From the NCBI RefSeq assembly GCF_038019025.1, contig NZ_CP150496.1, forward strand, positions 1,566,001 to 1,630,000: a stretch of DNA of 64,000 bases, read 5' to 3'. Shown piece by piece: positions 47,152 to 56,444 of the stretch. The notes beneath the pieces are model-generated. The model did no database searches. It was given only the letters and a program-made list of their open reading frames with translations, and was not told the origin of the DNA. The translations under genes were made by a program, and so were the position numbers. Source of the stretch: Polaribacter marinaquae. Lineage in GTDB: Bacteria; Bacteroidota; Bacteroidia; Flavobacteriales; Flavobacteriaceae. The number at the start of each line of letters is the position of its first letter. The first letter of the stretch is position 1.

Positions 47152-48777
47152 ATGGCAAGAGGATTTTTTAATGTTCCAAAAGCAGTAAACGAACCAGTAA
47201 AAAGCTATGCTCCGGGTTCTCCTGAAAGAGAAGAATTATTAGCAACTTACAAAACCATGTTTAACGACAATATTGATGTGCCAATGCATATTAATGGAGA
47301 AGAAGTTAGAACTGGTAACACAAAAAACATTACACCTCCGCATGATCATAAACATGTAGTAGGTCAATATCATACAGCAGACAAATCTCACGTAGAATCT
47401 GCTATTTCTACAGCTTTAGCTGCAAGAGAGGCTTGGTCTTCTGTTTCTTGGATGGAAAGAGCTTCTATTTTCTTAAAGGCTGCAGAATTATTAGCAGGAC
47501 CTTACAGAGCAAAAATGAATGCTGCAACAATGATTGCACAATCTAAAAACGTACATCAAGCAGAAATTGATGCTGCTTGTGAAATGATAGATTTCTTTAG
47601 GTTTAATGTAGAATATATGACTGATATTTTTAAAGATCAGCCTGCATCTGCACCAGGAATCTGGAACAGAGTAGAATATAGACCATTAGAAGGTTTTGTG
47701 TATGCAATTTCTCCTTTTAATTTTACTTCTATCGCTGCAAACTTACCAGCATCTGCTGCCTTAATGGGTAATGTTGTTGTTTGGAAACCTTCTGATCACC
47801 AAGCATATTCTGCACAAGTAATTGTAGACTTATTTAAAGAAGCTGGTTTACCAGACGGTGTAATTAACGTTGTTTATGGTGATCCTGTTATGATTTCTGA
47901 TACCGTTTTAGAGTCTCCAGATTTTTCTGGATTACATTTTACAGGTTCTACTTTTGTTTTTAAAGAACTATGGAAACAAATTGGTACAAACATTCATACA
48001 TACAAAACCTACCCAAGAATTGTAGGAGAAACTGGTGGTAAAGATTTTATCTGGGCACATAATTCTGCAAATCCGTTACAAATTGCAACAGCAATTACAA
48101 GAGGAGCATTTGAGTATCAAGGTCAAAAATGTTCTGCAGCATCACGTGCTTACATTCCTACTTCTATTTGGGGAGATGTTAAAAAACATTTAGAAGCACA
48201 AATTTCTGAATTAAAAATGGGTACTCCAGAAGATCCAACTAACTTTGTAAACGCTGTAATACACGAAGGTTCTTTCGACAAAATTGCTAAGTATATCGAT
48301 ATCGCAAAAGAAGATAAAGATGCAGAAGTAATTATTGGAGGTAACTACGATAAATCTGTTGGATACTTTATAGAACCAACTGTTATTTTAGCTAAATCAC
48401 CAACATTTGCAACTATGACAACAGAGCTTTTTGGTCCTGTTATGACAATTTATTTATACGAAGATGCAGAATGGGAAGCTTCTTTAAAACTAGTTGATGA
48501 ATCTACAGAATATGCTTTAACAGGTGCAATTTTATCTACGGATAGATATATTGTAGAAAAAGCATCGAAAGCTTTAGAAAATGCTGCAGGTAACTTCTAT
48601 ATTAACGACAAGCCAACAGGTGCTGTTGTAGGACAACAACCGTTTGGAGGAGCAAGAGCTTCTGGAACAAATGACAAAGCTGGTTCTGCTCAAAACTTAT
48701 TACGTTGGACTTCTGTTAGATTGATAAAAGAAACATTTGTAACACCAACAGATTACAAATATCCTTTCTTAGGATAA
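47152..48777 (+). CDS. pruA: L-glutamate gamma-semialdehyde dehydrogenase (P5C dehydrogenase)
   Basis: Second step of proline breakdown, oxidising glutamate semialdehyde to glutamate with NAD. The 541-residue aldehyde dehydrogenase shows YAISPFNFTSIAANLPASAA, the catalytic Glu293 in GETGGKDF and the nucleophile Cys327 in YQGQKCSAASRAY. The N-terminus MARGFFNVPKAVNEPVKSYAPGS and overall length match the monofunctional Bacteroidetes/animal type rather than the PutA fusion. The proline dehydrogenase partner is not in this window. It is monocistronic between a -7 box and a strong terminator. Confidence 0.96.
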   Translation: MARGFFNVPKAVNEPVKSYAPGSPEREELLATYKTMFNDNIDVPMHINGEEVRTGNTKNITPPHDHKHVVGQYHTADKSHVESAISTALAAREAWSSVSWMERASIFLKAAELLAGPYRAKMNAATMIAQSKNVHQAEIDAACEMIDFFRFNVEYMTDIFKDQPASAPGIWNRVEYRPLEGFVYAISPFNFTSIAANLPASAALMGNVVVWKPSDHQAYSAQVIVDLFKEAGLPDGVINVVYGDPVMISDTVLESPDFSGLHFTGSTFVFKELWKQIGTNIHTYKTYPRIVGETGGKDFIWAHNSANPLQIATAITRGAFEYQGQKCSAASRAYIPTSIWGDVKKHLEAQISELKMGTPEDPTNFVNAVIHEGSFDKIAKYIDIAKEDKDAEVIIGGNYDKSVGYFIEPTVILAKSPTFATMTTELFGPVMTIYLYEDAEWEASLKLVDESTEYALTGAILSTDRYIVEKASKALENAAGNFYINDKPTGAVVGQQPFGGARASGTNDKAGSAQNLLRWTSVRLIKETFVTPTDYKYPFLG

Positions 48778-48788
48778 TATATTTTAAA

Positions 48789-48825
48789 CAAAAAAAGCCT
48801 CATCAAATTGATGAGGCTTTTTTTA
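48789..48825. terminator. Bidirectional terminator after pruA
   Basis: Perfect hairpin AAAAAAGCCTCATCAA / TTGATGAGGCTTTTTT with a single-base loop region (A); T runs on both strands serve pruA and the convergent lipoprotein gene. Confidence 0.92.
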
Positions 48826-48835
48826 TTATCTTTTT

Positions 48836-49516
48836 TTAATTTACAGAAAAAGTAGCAATCTGACCAATAGAAGTTGCACCTGAATTATCTGTAACATTCA
48901 CTTTCCATGAATATGTTTTACCAGAAGCTACAGAAACATCATACATTTTTTCAGAGAGAGATTTAGTCACGGAATTAATTACATCATCTTCACCAAAAAA
49001 CACTTCGTAAGTTAAAGTATCGTCTGTGTTGATATCCGAAGCATCCCAAGTTAAACTTAAATTACCAGCATTTACTGTTGCATTATCTGTTGGTGTTTTT
49101 AAATCTGCCATAAAAGGAGCATAATTTGTTACACCATCACCTTTGGTAAAAAAAGCAAAAACTTCTGATTTACTAGATAGATTATTGGTAACATCAATAG
49201 CACTTACTTGCCAATAAAAAGCTGTTGCCTTTTCTAAAGTTATGGTTGCACCTGTAGAAGAAATAGTTCTATTTTCTATTACTTCTACTAATTGCCTGTC
49301 TTTGGCAATTATAAGATTATATTCTAAATCGTCATTATCAGGATCGATAGCAGCACTCCAATTAAATGCAATTGTATTGTCTGTGCATAACAAATCTTTA
49401 GAAGGAAATGTTAATTGAACAATACTTGGCGCTTGATTAGCGGGTTGTTTTTTAGAACACCTTACCAAAAAAAAGCTAATGCAAAATGCGCAAAAAATAA
49501 TTATTGATTTTCTCAT
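48836..49516 (-). CDS. Lipoprotein with two fibronectin type III-like domains
   Basis: The 226-residue product has a lipobox signal (ISFFLVRCSKK, Cys20) and two beta-sandwich modules. The pattern NTIAFNWSAAIDPDNDDLEYNL recurs as NLSLTWDASDINTDDTLTYE, each ending with an aromatic-rich strand (AFYWQVSAIDV, TYSWKVNVTD). Fibronectin III-like modules of this kind usually bind other proteins or glycans. Its ATG overlaps the stop of the metalloprotease gene by four bases (ATGA), so it is translated from the same mRNA, and a shared job is likely. Function unknown. Confidence 0.83.
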   Translation of the reverse strand: MRKSIIIFCAFCISFFLVRCSKKQPANQAPSIVQLTFPSKDLLCTDNTIAFNWSAAIDPDNDDLEYNLIIAKDRQLVEVIENRTISSTGATITLEKATAFYWQVSAIDVTNNLSSKSEVFAFFTKGDGVTNYAPFMADLKTPTDNATVNAGNLSLTWDASDINTDDTLTYEVFFGEDDVINSVTKSLSEKMYDVSVASGKTYSWKVNVTDNSGATSIGQIATFSVN

Positions 49517-52500
49517 TCTTTTAATAATTTAATTGGTTTCGCATCTATTGATAATTTTAAAATATAGATTCCTTTTGCATAATTTTTAAACGGAATAGTC
49601 ACAGAATTATCTTGCACCTTTTCTGTATTCTGATATACCTTCTTACCTTGAACATCAAAAATTAAAACATCTATTATACTTTTTTCGGTTCCTATTGGAA
49701 GTAATAACTCTACAGCATCTACAACTGGGTTTTTCAACAATAAAACATCTTCTATCGTTGTCTTAAAAACGCCCTCACATTCTTTAGCCGTTTTTATTTC
49801 TAGTTTACCACCTTCTTTAAATTCAACTTCAAAATTAGTATCGTTAGAAACTCTAACAAGTTTTTCATTTAAAAACACATTGTAAGGCGCAGTACCCTTT
49901 GCAACGTTAAAAGTATATTTTCTTAATCCGTTTTCTGCAGTTGCTTTTAAAGAAATTTGTTGCGCTGCTACAATTTCTACTTCAAAACATTGTGTGTATT
50001 CTAGTTCTTCTGTTTCTATACAAACAGTGTAAATTCCTAGATTTAAATTTTCAAACATTGTTGAAGAACCGCTTATTTGAGAATTTAAAAGTGTTGAACT
50101 ACCCGTTACAGTTACATTATAAGTAAAAGATGTTTGTTTTACATCAACTTTAATTATTCCGTCATTTTCACTTACACAAGTTTCTGACGTCGTCTGTACA
50201 GAAATATTACTTGTGTCTATTTCCGGCTCTGTTACTGTTATCGAGTAATCTTCTACTTCTCCCCACTCGGTTTTTTGATCTGCATCACATGGTCCGTCTC
50301 CAAAACCGTCATCAGGATCATCATATTCTATCAAAACTCTCATTGTTGTTTTACCAAACTTAGCATCCGAAGGAACATTTATACTAAACGTAGCCGTAGA
50401 AATATCTTCTAGTTTTGTACCTAAATCATATCTTTCTGTTTCTTTATCAAAAATAAAATCTCTATTCCAATCGATAAAAACATAACAGTGATCTTGAAAA
50501 CCTGCCGTATCAAAAGTTACTGTAATTGTATAAGTTTCATTTCTAAAAACGTTGGTATTTATAGCAGTAAAGTCTTGGTAACCATCTACAGTATCGTTGC
50601 CAGAAGTGTTATTTATAGAATTAAAAGTTACGTTTGTAATATGTTCTGAACCACCTGCTTCATCTGTATAAGTAGCAGCACAATATTCTGGCGTTTCTGT
50701 AGTAAACCTAAAAGGAGTAGAAAACGCCCCTTCGTTACAATTGTTTACACCTTTAACTCTCCAATAATATTCTGTATTAGGATTTAAATTATTAACTTGA
50801 TAGTTATTAGTGCTTGAAGTTCCTGAAGAAACTATATCTGTAAAATTAGAATTAGACGAAACTTCTACATTATAAGAACTTGCATTCACATCTTCTTGCC
50901 AAGTTAATATTTCTATTAACGAAACTTCCGTCGCCTGATTAGTTGGTGTTAACAAAGTAGTTACAGCCAAATTAGCATCAGTAATATTTAAACTTAAGTT
51001 TATTGTTTGATTAACACTTGTGCTATTTGCTGCTATATTAATTTCATAATCTCCTGCTGTAATTCCGTCTAAATTAGAAACAGACAATGTTACATTACCG
51101 TCGCTATTTATAGAAGTCGGATTAAAACTAACTACAGAACCAGAAGGATTATCGGTTGCTGCAAATGTTACGTTTTCTGAATATCCATTGATAAAATCTA
51201 AATTTAGAATATAATCTACTGTTTGATTTCCGGTGTTACAAACAGACAATTCTCCGCTGGTATTTGTAATCAAAAAAGAAGGCGTTGTAGATTCTATTTC
51301 GAAATTTACTGCGTTTACATTATAAAATATATTGTCTGCAGCTTCTACCAATATTCTAGCTTGTGTTGTAACATTATTGGGCACAGAAATCACTTCTGAA
51401 CCATCGTTTGCTGTATTTGCTGCTAAAATTATTGGAAACGTTAATCCGCCATCTATTGACAGTCTTATATTAACGTTAGCACAATTTATTGGCGCAACAT
51501 CTGTTGTCCCCTTATTCCATGTTATTGTTTGAGAACTACCAGCATCCCAAACAGTTGTAGTATTTTGAGAGGTAACAGTAAAAGCCTCTGCATCTTCAAC
51601 AGTTACAATCATATCATCTCTAGAAGTTCCGCCACCTGTATTGTTGTTATCTCTAACCAATAAAGAAAAATTCATTTCTCTTGCTACGCTTGGTAAAACT
51701 TCCCAAGTAGAAGAAACGCTACCAGAAATAACTGTTGCTAAAGCAGGCATGTATCTATCCGAAGAAACCTTAGAAGGTAAAGACCTAAACATAGGACCTA
51801 CATTGTTGGTGCTATTTGGTGGCATTGCACCAACCTCGTTATCTGTTTGTTCCCAATTATAAGTTAAAGAAGAAACGCCGTCTGCATCTGTAGCATTACC
51901 TCTTAATACAAAAGGTGTAGATTTAGGAATACTATAATCTAAACCTGCACTAGCAACTGGTGCACTGTTGTTATTACTTGTTAAAGTGGCACAACTTGCA
52001 GTAGAAGCAATTACATTTTGCATTTGTTTTATACTAACTGCATGAAAATAATCATCACTTTGATCTTGTACATTTGGCGCACAAATACCAGCATACCCCA
52101 TAATTGTAGAAGCACTTCCTGGTTCTACAGCAGTGGTATTTGTTCTTTGGCAATCGTTATTTTGTGTATGAGTTGCACCAAATTGATGCCCCATTTCGTG
52201 TGCTACAAAATCAATATCATAAGGATCTCCAATAGGCGAACTTCTTCCTGTAACTCCTTTTGCTTTTTGACCAGTAACACAAACAACCCCTAAACCAGCT
52301 AAACCATCTCCGCCAATACTAAAAATATGCCCAATATCGTAATTGGCTGTTCCTATTCTAGCATCTGCAATGGTTTGTACTTCATCAATCATTTCATCAG
52401 GATCTCCATCTGTAATGTTATCTGTATCTGCATCTAAGAAAATTACTTCATCATTATTTTCAACAATAACCATTTTAACGGCTAAATCTTTTTCGAATAA

Positions 52501-53238
52501 CCCGTTAACCCTTGTCATAGAAGTATTCATAGCAGATAAAACTGCCGCCTTTTTTTCTGAATCTGATGCAGCAGTAGAAATACCTTGATTATTTAAGTGA
52601 AACTGCGCATATTCTCCGCTACAAACCAAAGCCAATCTAAAAGTTCTTAAATTTCCATCGTTTAAAGATTTTGCAGCAATTTCTGGTGAAACTTGTTTGC
52701 TTGCAACTTCTTCTACATCACATTTAAAATGATGATCTTCTTCTTTTAAATCTGAGGTTTTATATACAATATATTTTTTATTATCTTTTGAATATGGATC
52801 TACGTATATCGTTTTACCGTTTGTAGAAAATATTACTGCATGAAATCCATCTAAACCAACACTTACTTTAGCAAAAGAGGTTGGATTTGTAATACCGATT
52901 GCTGTGTACGATTTTATCGAAGGAAACTTTTCGGCTAATCCTTTTTCAAAATTTGAAGATTCTTTTAATTTAAAAAGCTCTAGATCTCCTTCTGAATTGG
53001 GTAATTTTATGGTAGCAAAAGCCGTTTTAGCTTTAGAATTTAAATTCGTTTTTATCTGGTTTACATCTAAATTATACAGAGAAAATTTATCTGGAAAATT
53101 TTTAAAACTTCTTAACTCTTTCTTTTGTAAAGTACTGGTATTTTGATCTATTTTTTGCCAAATTTCTTGACCTTGTACACCAAACGATAAAGATACTAGA
53201 AAAGCAGTTATTAATAATTTATTTAGTTTTATCACCAT
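49513..53238 (-). CDS. Secreted reprolysin-type metalloprotease with GEVED, fibronectin III and T9SS sorting domains
   Basis: The protein is 1241 residues if begun at the ATG that gives a clean signal peptide (MVIKLNKLLITAFLVSLSFG, cleavage near VQGQE). A frame opening 34 codons earlier would place the start inside the divergent promoter and so is rejected. After a propeptide-like region comes a reprolysin-like (M12B-type) protease domain with the zinc motif HEMGHQFGATH (347-357) and a downstream Met-turn region (SASTIMGYAGIC). Fibronectin III-like repeats, a GEVED domain (TEWGEVEDYSITV) and a type A T9SS C-terminus (GKKVYQNTEKVQ ... GIYILKLSID) follow. It is predicted to be exported through the outer membrane and to degrade extracellular protein. 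Confidence 0.92.
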   Translation of the reverse strand: MVIKLNKLLITAFLVSLSFGVQGQEIWQKIDQNTSTLQKKELRSFKNFPDKFSLYNLDVNQIKTNLNSKAKTAFATIKLPNSEGDLELFKLKESSNFEKGLAEKFPSIKSYTAIGITNPTSFAKVSVGLDGFHAVIFSTNGKTIYVDPYSKDNKKYIVYKTSDLKEEDHHFKCDVEEVASKQVSPEIAAKSLNDGNLRTFRLALVCSGEYAQFHLNNQGISTAASDSEKKAAVLSAMNTSMTRVNGLFEKDLAVKMVIVENNDEVIFLDADTDNITDGDPDEMIDEVQTIADARIGTANYDIGHIFSIGGDGLAGLGVVCVTGQKAKGVTGRSSPIGDPYDIDFVAHEMGHQFGATHTQNNDCQRTNTTAVEPGSASTIMGYAGICAPNVQDQSDDYFHAVSIKQMQNVIASTASCATLTSNNNSAPVASAGLDYSIPKSTPFVLRGNATDADGVSSLTYNWEQTDNEVGAMPPNSTNNVGPMFRSLPSKVSSDRYMPALATVISGSVSSTWEVLPSVAREMNFSLLVRDNNNTGGGTSRDDMIVTVEDAEAFTVTSQNTTTVWDAGSSQTITWNKGTTDVAPINCANVNIRLSIDGGLTFPIILAANTANDGSEVISVPNNVTTQARILVEAADNIFYNVNAVNFEIESTTPSFLITNTSGELSVCNTGNQTVDYILNLDFINGYSENVTFAATDNPSGSVVSFNPTSINSDGNVTLSVSNLDGITAGDYEINIAANSTSVNQTINLSLNITDANLAVTTLLTPTNQATEVSLIEILTWQEDVNASSYNVEVSSNSNFTDIVSSGTSSTNNYQVNNLNPNTEYYWRVKGVNNCNEGAFSTPFRFTTETPEYCAATYTDEAGGSEHITNVTFNSINNTSGNDTVDGYQDFTAINTNVFRNETYTITVTFDTAGFQDHCYVFIDWNRDFIFDKETERYDLGTKLEDISTATFSINVPSDAKFGKTTMRVLIEYDDPDDGFGDGPCDADQKTEWGEVEDYSITVTEPEIDTSNISVQTTSETCVSENDGIIKVDVKQTSFTYNVTVTGSSTLLNSQISGSSTMFENLNLGIYTVCIETEELEYTQCFEVEIVAAQQISLKATAENGLRKYTFNVAKGTAPYNVFLNEKLVRVSNDTNFEVEFKEGGKLEIKTAKECEGVFKTTIEDVLLLKNPVVDAVELLLPIGTEKSIIDVLIFDVQGKKVYQNTEKVQDNSVTIPFKNYAKGIYILKLSIDAKPIKLLKE

Positions 53239-53265
53239 AATAATATTTTGAAGATTAGGGGTTTC

Positions 53266-53291
53266 CAAATATAAGGAAATATTTATCTTTG
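53266..53291. promoter_or_regulatory. Back-to-back -7 elements of the protease operon and lipB
   Basis: Minus-strand TATATTTG (53266-53273) serves the protease operon, and plus-strand TATCTTTG (53284-53291) serves lipB, with only 10 bases between. Neither has a clear TTG at 19 nt. The two polymerases would occlude each other. Confidence 0.6.
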
Positions 53292-53302
53292 TAGTCGATA
53301 AT

Positions 53303-54010
53303 ATGAACAGAAACATACTACTTAAAGACTTAAAAGTCAAAGATTACAAAGATACTTGGGATTATCAAACTAAACTTTTACAAGATATTGTAGATGTTAA
53401 AATTGCTAATCGAAGAAAAAACCTGAACCAAACTACGGATAACCACCTACTTTTTGTAGAACATCCGCACGTTTACACTTTAGGTAAAAGTGGAGATTTG
53501 AGTAATTTATTATTAAACGAGAAACAATTAGAAGAAAAAGGAGCTACATTTTATAAAATAAATCGTGGTGGCGATATTACGTATCATGGACCAGGGCAAA
53601 TTGTAGGTTATCCTATTTTAGATTTAGAGAATTTTTTTACTGATATTCATAAATATCTACGTCTTTTAGAAGAAAGTATAATTTTAACAATTGCAGAATA
53701 TGGTTTAAAAGGTGAAAGAAGTGATGGCGAAACCGGAGTTTGGTTAGACGTTGGAACACCGTTTGCACGTAAAATTTGCGCAATGGGAATTCGTTCTTCT
53801 CGTTGGGTTACCATGCATGGTTTTGCTTTAAACGTTAACACCAATTTAGGTTATTTCGACAATATTATTCCGTGTGGAATTAGAGGAAAAGCAGTTGCTT
53901 CGATGGAAGCAGAATTAGGTGAAAAACTAGATTTAGAAGAAGTAAAATCTAAAATTTTAAAACATTTTAAAAATCTTTTTGAGGTGAATGAGTTTGTAAC
54001 CGCAGATTAA
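53303..54010 (+). CDS. lipB: Lipoyl(octanoyl) transferase LipB
   Basis: Transfers octanoyl from acyl carrier protein to lipoyl domains, the first step in making the lipoate cofactor. The 235-residue protein has the family signature RGGDITYHGPGQ (88-99), the catalytic lysine Lys157 in RKICAMG and catalytic Cys191 in IIPCGIRGKAV. The start ATG lies just 12 bases after the -7 box, implying a nearly leaderless mRNA. It is divergent from the metalloprotease operon and monocistronic. Confidence 0.97.
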   Translation: MNRNILLKDLKVKDYKDTWDYQTKLLQDIVDVKIANRRKNLNQTTDNHLLFVEHPHVYTLGKSGDLSNLLLNEKQLEEKGATFYKINRGGDITYHGPGQIVGYPILDLENFFTDIHKYLRLLEESIILTIAEYGLKGERSDGETGVWLDVGTPFARKICAMGIRSSRWVTMHGFALNVNTNLGYFDNIIPCGIRGKAVASMEAELGEKLDLEEVKSKILKHFKNLFEVNEFVTAD

Positions 54011-54025
54011 TTCTTTTAAAATTAA

Positions 54026-54403
54026 TTACATCTCTTTATCTAAGTCTTTGTTTAAAGACTCGACAATAGCTTGTTCTGTTTTTTGAATTATTTCTTTAAT
54101 AATTAGCGTAAATTCTTCTAAAGTTTTTTCTTTAAAGTTAAAATACGGATCGTTAATATGATCAAATACATCTTTAACTTGGTGCTCTGCAATTAAAGAG
54201 TGTTTTGTATTGTCTGCAAACAAACGAACACAAAAACACTCTTCTAAATACCTATCAGTTTTCCAATTTATAGACCAAAATAGTTTTGGCTCGTGTATTT
54301 TTAACTGAAAATCTTTATTTGTATTACTTTTATTTAATTGTAAAACCAATTTTTTAAATTCAGTAGATAAATTAGACGCAAGTATGTTTTTCTTATCATT
54401 CAT
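54026..54403 (-). CDS. Hypothetical protein, 125 aa
   Basis: I do not recognise this protein. It has no signal peptide or membrane helix. It is mixed in charge, with a central WSINWKTDRYLEECFCVRLF segment and a helical C-terminus (TLEEFTLIIKEIIQKTEQAIVESL). Its coding character matches neighbours, and it sits 51 bases downstream of the nucleoid-associated protein gene on the same strand, so they may share a transcript. Function unknown; probably cytoplasmic. Confidence 0.7.
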   Translation of the reverse strand: MNDKKNILASNLSTEFKKLVLQLNKSNTNKDFQLKIHEPKLFWSINWKTDRYLEECFCVRLFADNTKHSLIAEHQVKDVFDHINDPYFNFKEKTLEEFTLIIKEIIQKTEQAIVESLNKDLDKEM

Positions 54404-54454
54404 TGGTTCTCTTATTTATCTAGAAATTTAACAAATACAAACATTTTACAAATT

Positions 54455-55510
54455 TTACTTTTCTTCGTTAAAGTACACTTTGTAATATTTCATTTTTTTC
54501 TCTTCGTCGTAACCTCTTTCTATATATTCTGATGCTGCTTCTGGCGCATCTACATCTAATTTAATATTGATGTTAGTATCTAATTTTATTTCTGTTTTAA
54601 GTTTGCTTTTTTCTTTCTTTAAAACAACCCCAGAAACATCAAAATTATTTCTTATTAATACATCGTTTAAATTTTCGAAGTGTTTTTTGTAATCATCAAA
54701 CTGCTCTTTGTGTTTTTCATCTGTAAAAACTTCGTCTTTAAAAGTAGCATAATCTACAGATTCATTTTCTTTGAAATAATCTACAGTATTTGCAAGAAAA
54801 TTACCTTGCTGCTGCATACCTAATTCTGGTTTTATTACTTCTTCTGAAAACTCTTTACACATTTCTAAATAACTTTGCGTGTGCGAATTGTAATCGTCTG
54901 CAAGTTTTACATTTAAGAAATTATTGATCCAATATTGAGCATCGTAATTATGATTGTCTACAGAAAAAACCACGGTTCCTTCGGCGTCTGCAGTGTTTAA
55001 AACTAAACAACCTTTGTCTATTCTTTTTGTAGAAATTCCTTTTTGTACAACTACATCAAAACTCTCGTTATCGTCTAAATAGGTTTGAAAAAAGTCTACT
55101 TTATTTTCTATCTTAAAAACACCTACAGCTTCTGTTAAAACATCTTTATATTCTATACCTTCTATAAAAACTACAATAACGTCTCCTGTTTTTATTTGTG
55201 CCGAATTAGATTGTTCGAATAAATGATTTACAATACTTTTAGAGTAATCTACAAAAGCAGCTTCTTCTTTAAAAATTTCTGATGTAAAGTTATTTAAAGG
55301 ATCTAAACGTGCATCTTCATGATTTACAAAACGATAACTTTGGGTTAAATTACCAAATGGTTTCATTAAGAAATTCTTCATTAAATCGTAACTTTCTTGA
55401 TCGAAACGAATTAAGTCTTCTGAGAAAACATTTTGACCGCTATTAAATTTATTTGCTACTTTATGAAGAATGCATTTTGTAATTTCTGCTCTTGTTTTTT
55501 TAATCATCAC
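54455..55510 (-). CDS. Nucleoid-associated protein (NdpA/YejK-like)
   Basis: The 351-residue protein begins KKTRAEITKCILHKVANKFN and contains FTSEIFKEE, VVFIEGIEYKDVLTEAVGVFKIENK and QYWINNFLNVKL, consistent with the nucleoid-associated protein family (NA37/YejK-like) widespread in Flavobacteriia. By family it binds DNA non-specifically; no DNA-binding motif can be pointed out here. The first two codons are both ATG. No exact TAnnTTTG box is seen upstream. Confidence 0.8.
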   Translation of the reverse strand: MMIKKTRAEITKCILHKVANKFNSGQNVFSEDLIRFDQESYDLMKNFLMKPFGNLTQSYRFVNHEDARLDPLNNFTSEIFKEEAAFVDYSKSIVNHLFEQSNSAQIKTGDVIVVFIEGIEYKDVLTEAVGVFKIENKVDFFQTYLDDNESFDVVVQKGISTKRIDKGCLVLNTADAEGTVVFSVDNHNYDAQYWINNFLNVKLADDYNSHTQSYLEMCKEFSEEVIKPELGMQQQGNFLANTVDYFKENESVDYATFKDEVFTDEKHKEQFDDYKKHFENLNDVLIRNNFDVSGVVLKKEKSKLKTEIKLDTNINIKLDVDAPEAASEYIERGYDEEKKMKYYKVYFNEEK

Positions 55511-55598
55511 TTAAATTTTGGAGCGTAAAAATAGAAAAACTTTGCCTATGATTAAGATATAAATTACGTTTCTGCAAAAAATTAGTTGGCAAAAATTC

Positions 55599-55679
55599 TT
55601 AGCCCTGATTGAGTGGCGTGTTTGAGCTCTTTTTTGTTTTTCTCAAAAAAAGCGAGTAACGAAAGCAGGAAATAGCTTC
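55599..55679. repeat. Flavobacterial intergenic hairpin element
   Basis: The element reads TTAGCCCTGATTGAGTGGCG, then a T-rich arm, then AAAGCGAGTAACGAAAGCAG and GAAATAGCTTC. A hairpin forms between GAGCTCTTTTTTG (55624-55636) and CAAAAAAAGCGAG (55644-55656; imperfect at the base) with flanking conserved ends. I recall highly similar elements in intergenic regions of many Flavobacteriaceae genomes, but this is memory, not a search. It sits between rnhB and the nucleoid-associated protein gene. A degenerate relative lies at 20568-20645. Confidence 0.6.
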
Positions 55680-55687
55680 TAAAAAAA

Positions 55688-56287
55688 TTAAAGATCTAAT
55701 TTTATTTGTTCTGGCAGAAGTTTGAACGTTTTTCTGTGGTAATTTGTAGCGCCAAATTCTCTAATTGCATTTCTGTGCTCTTTGGTAGGATAGCCCTTGT
55801 TTTTTTGCCAATTATACATAGGAAATTCTTTATGAATTTTTGCCATATAATCGTCTCTATAGGTTTTTGCTAAAACAGATGCTGCTGCAATACTTAGGTA
55901 TTTAGAATCTCCTTTTACAATTGTTTTATGCGGAATTTCTTTATAGTTTTTAAACTTGTTGCCGTCTACAATAATAAACTCTGGTGTAATATTTAGTTTT
56001 TCGATTGCTCTGTGCATACCTGTTATAGATGCTTGAAGCACGTTAATTTTATCGACTTCTTCTTGCCAAACAAAAGAAACGCCAAAAGCAATTGCATGTT
56101 GCTCTATAAACGGTCTTACTTCTTCTCTTTTTTTTTCTGATAATTGCTTTGAGTCATTTAAAAAAGGATGCGAAAAATTATCTGGTAAAATAACTGCCGC
56201 AGCAACTACTGGACCAGATAAACAACCTCTACCAGCTTCGTCTGTACCTGCTTCTAGGGCAAAACCACTATAATTAAGTTCTAACAT
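55688..56287 (-). CDS. rnhB: Ribonuclease HII
   Basis: Cuts the RNA strand of RNA/DNA hybrids and removes single ribonucleotides from DNA. The 199-residue product has the active-site motif [21 protein letters not shown] opening with Asp16 and Glu17, a third catalytic Asp108 in IIVDGNKF, and the later [18 protein letters not shown] block, all standard. The intergenic hairpin element lies 8 bases after its stop codon. Confidence 0.97.
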   Translation of the reverse strand: MLELNYSGFALEAGTDEAGRGCLSGPVVAAAVILPDNFSHPFLNDSKQLSEKKREEVRPFIEQHAIAFGVSFVWQEEVDKINVLQASITGMHRAIEKLNITPEFIIVDGNKFKNYKEIPHKTIVKGDSKYLSIAAASVLAKTYRDDYMAKIHKEFPMYNWQKNKGYPTKEHRNAIREFGATNYHRKTFKLLPEQIKLDL

Positions 56288-56418
56288 AATGCAAAGAAAA
56301 GCAATTTTATTTTAGCTTTTTAAAAGAATGGTTTACTAGATTTTTATTGTTAAAAAAGTTATTTGGTAATTAACGTTTATAGAGATAATTAAACATTTAA
56401 ATTTTCGTTTAATTATTT

Positions 56419-56426
56419 TACATTTG
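56419..56426 (+). promoter_or_regulatory. -7 element for the porin gene
   Basis: TACATTTG fits TAnnTTTG, 18 bases before the porin ATG. It overlaps a possible TTG start at 56424 that would otherwise be called, which argues against that start. Confidence 0.6.
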
Positions 56427-56444
56427 TTCACGAAGAAATTCTAT

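Noticed and set aside
52018..52293. Plus-strand open frame of 91 codons with many Cys and Ser
   Set aside because: It is antisense to the zinc-protease domain around HEMGHQFGATH.
53238..53340. Upstream 34-codon extension of the metalloprotease
   Set aside because: It would cover both -7 boxes and the lipB start; the shorter product has a proper signal peptide.
56424..56444. TTG start seven codons before the porin ATG
   Set aside because: It sits inside the -7 box TACATTTG, so it cannot be on the mRNA from that promoter.
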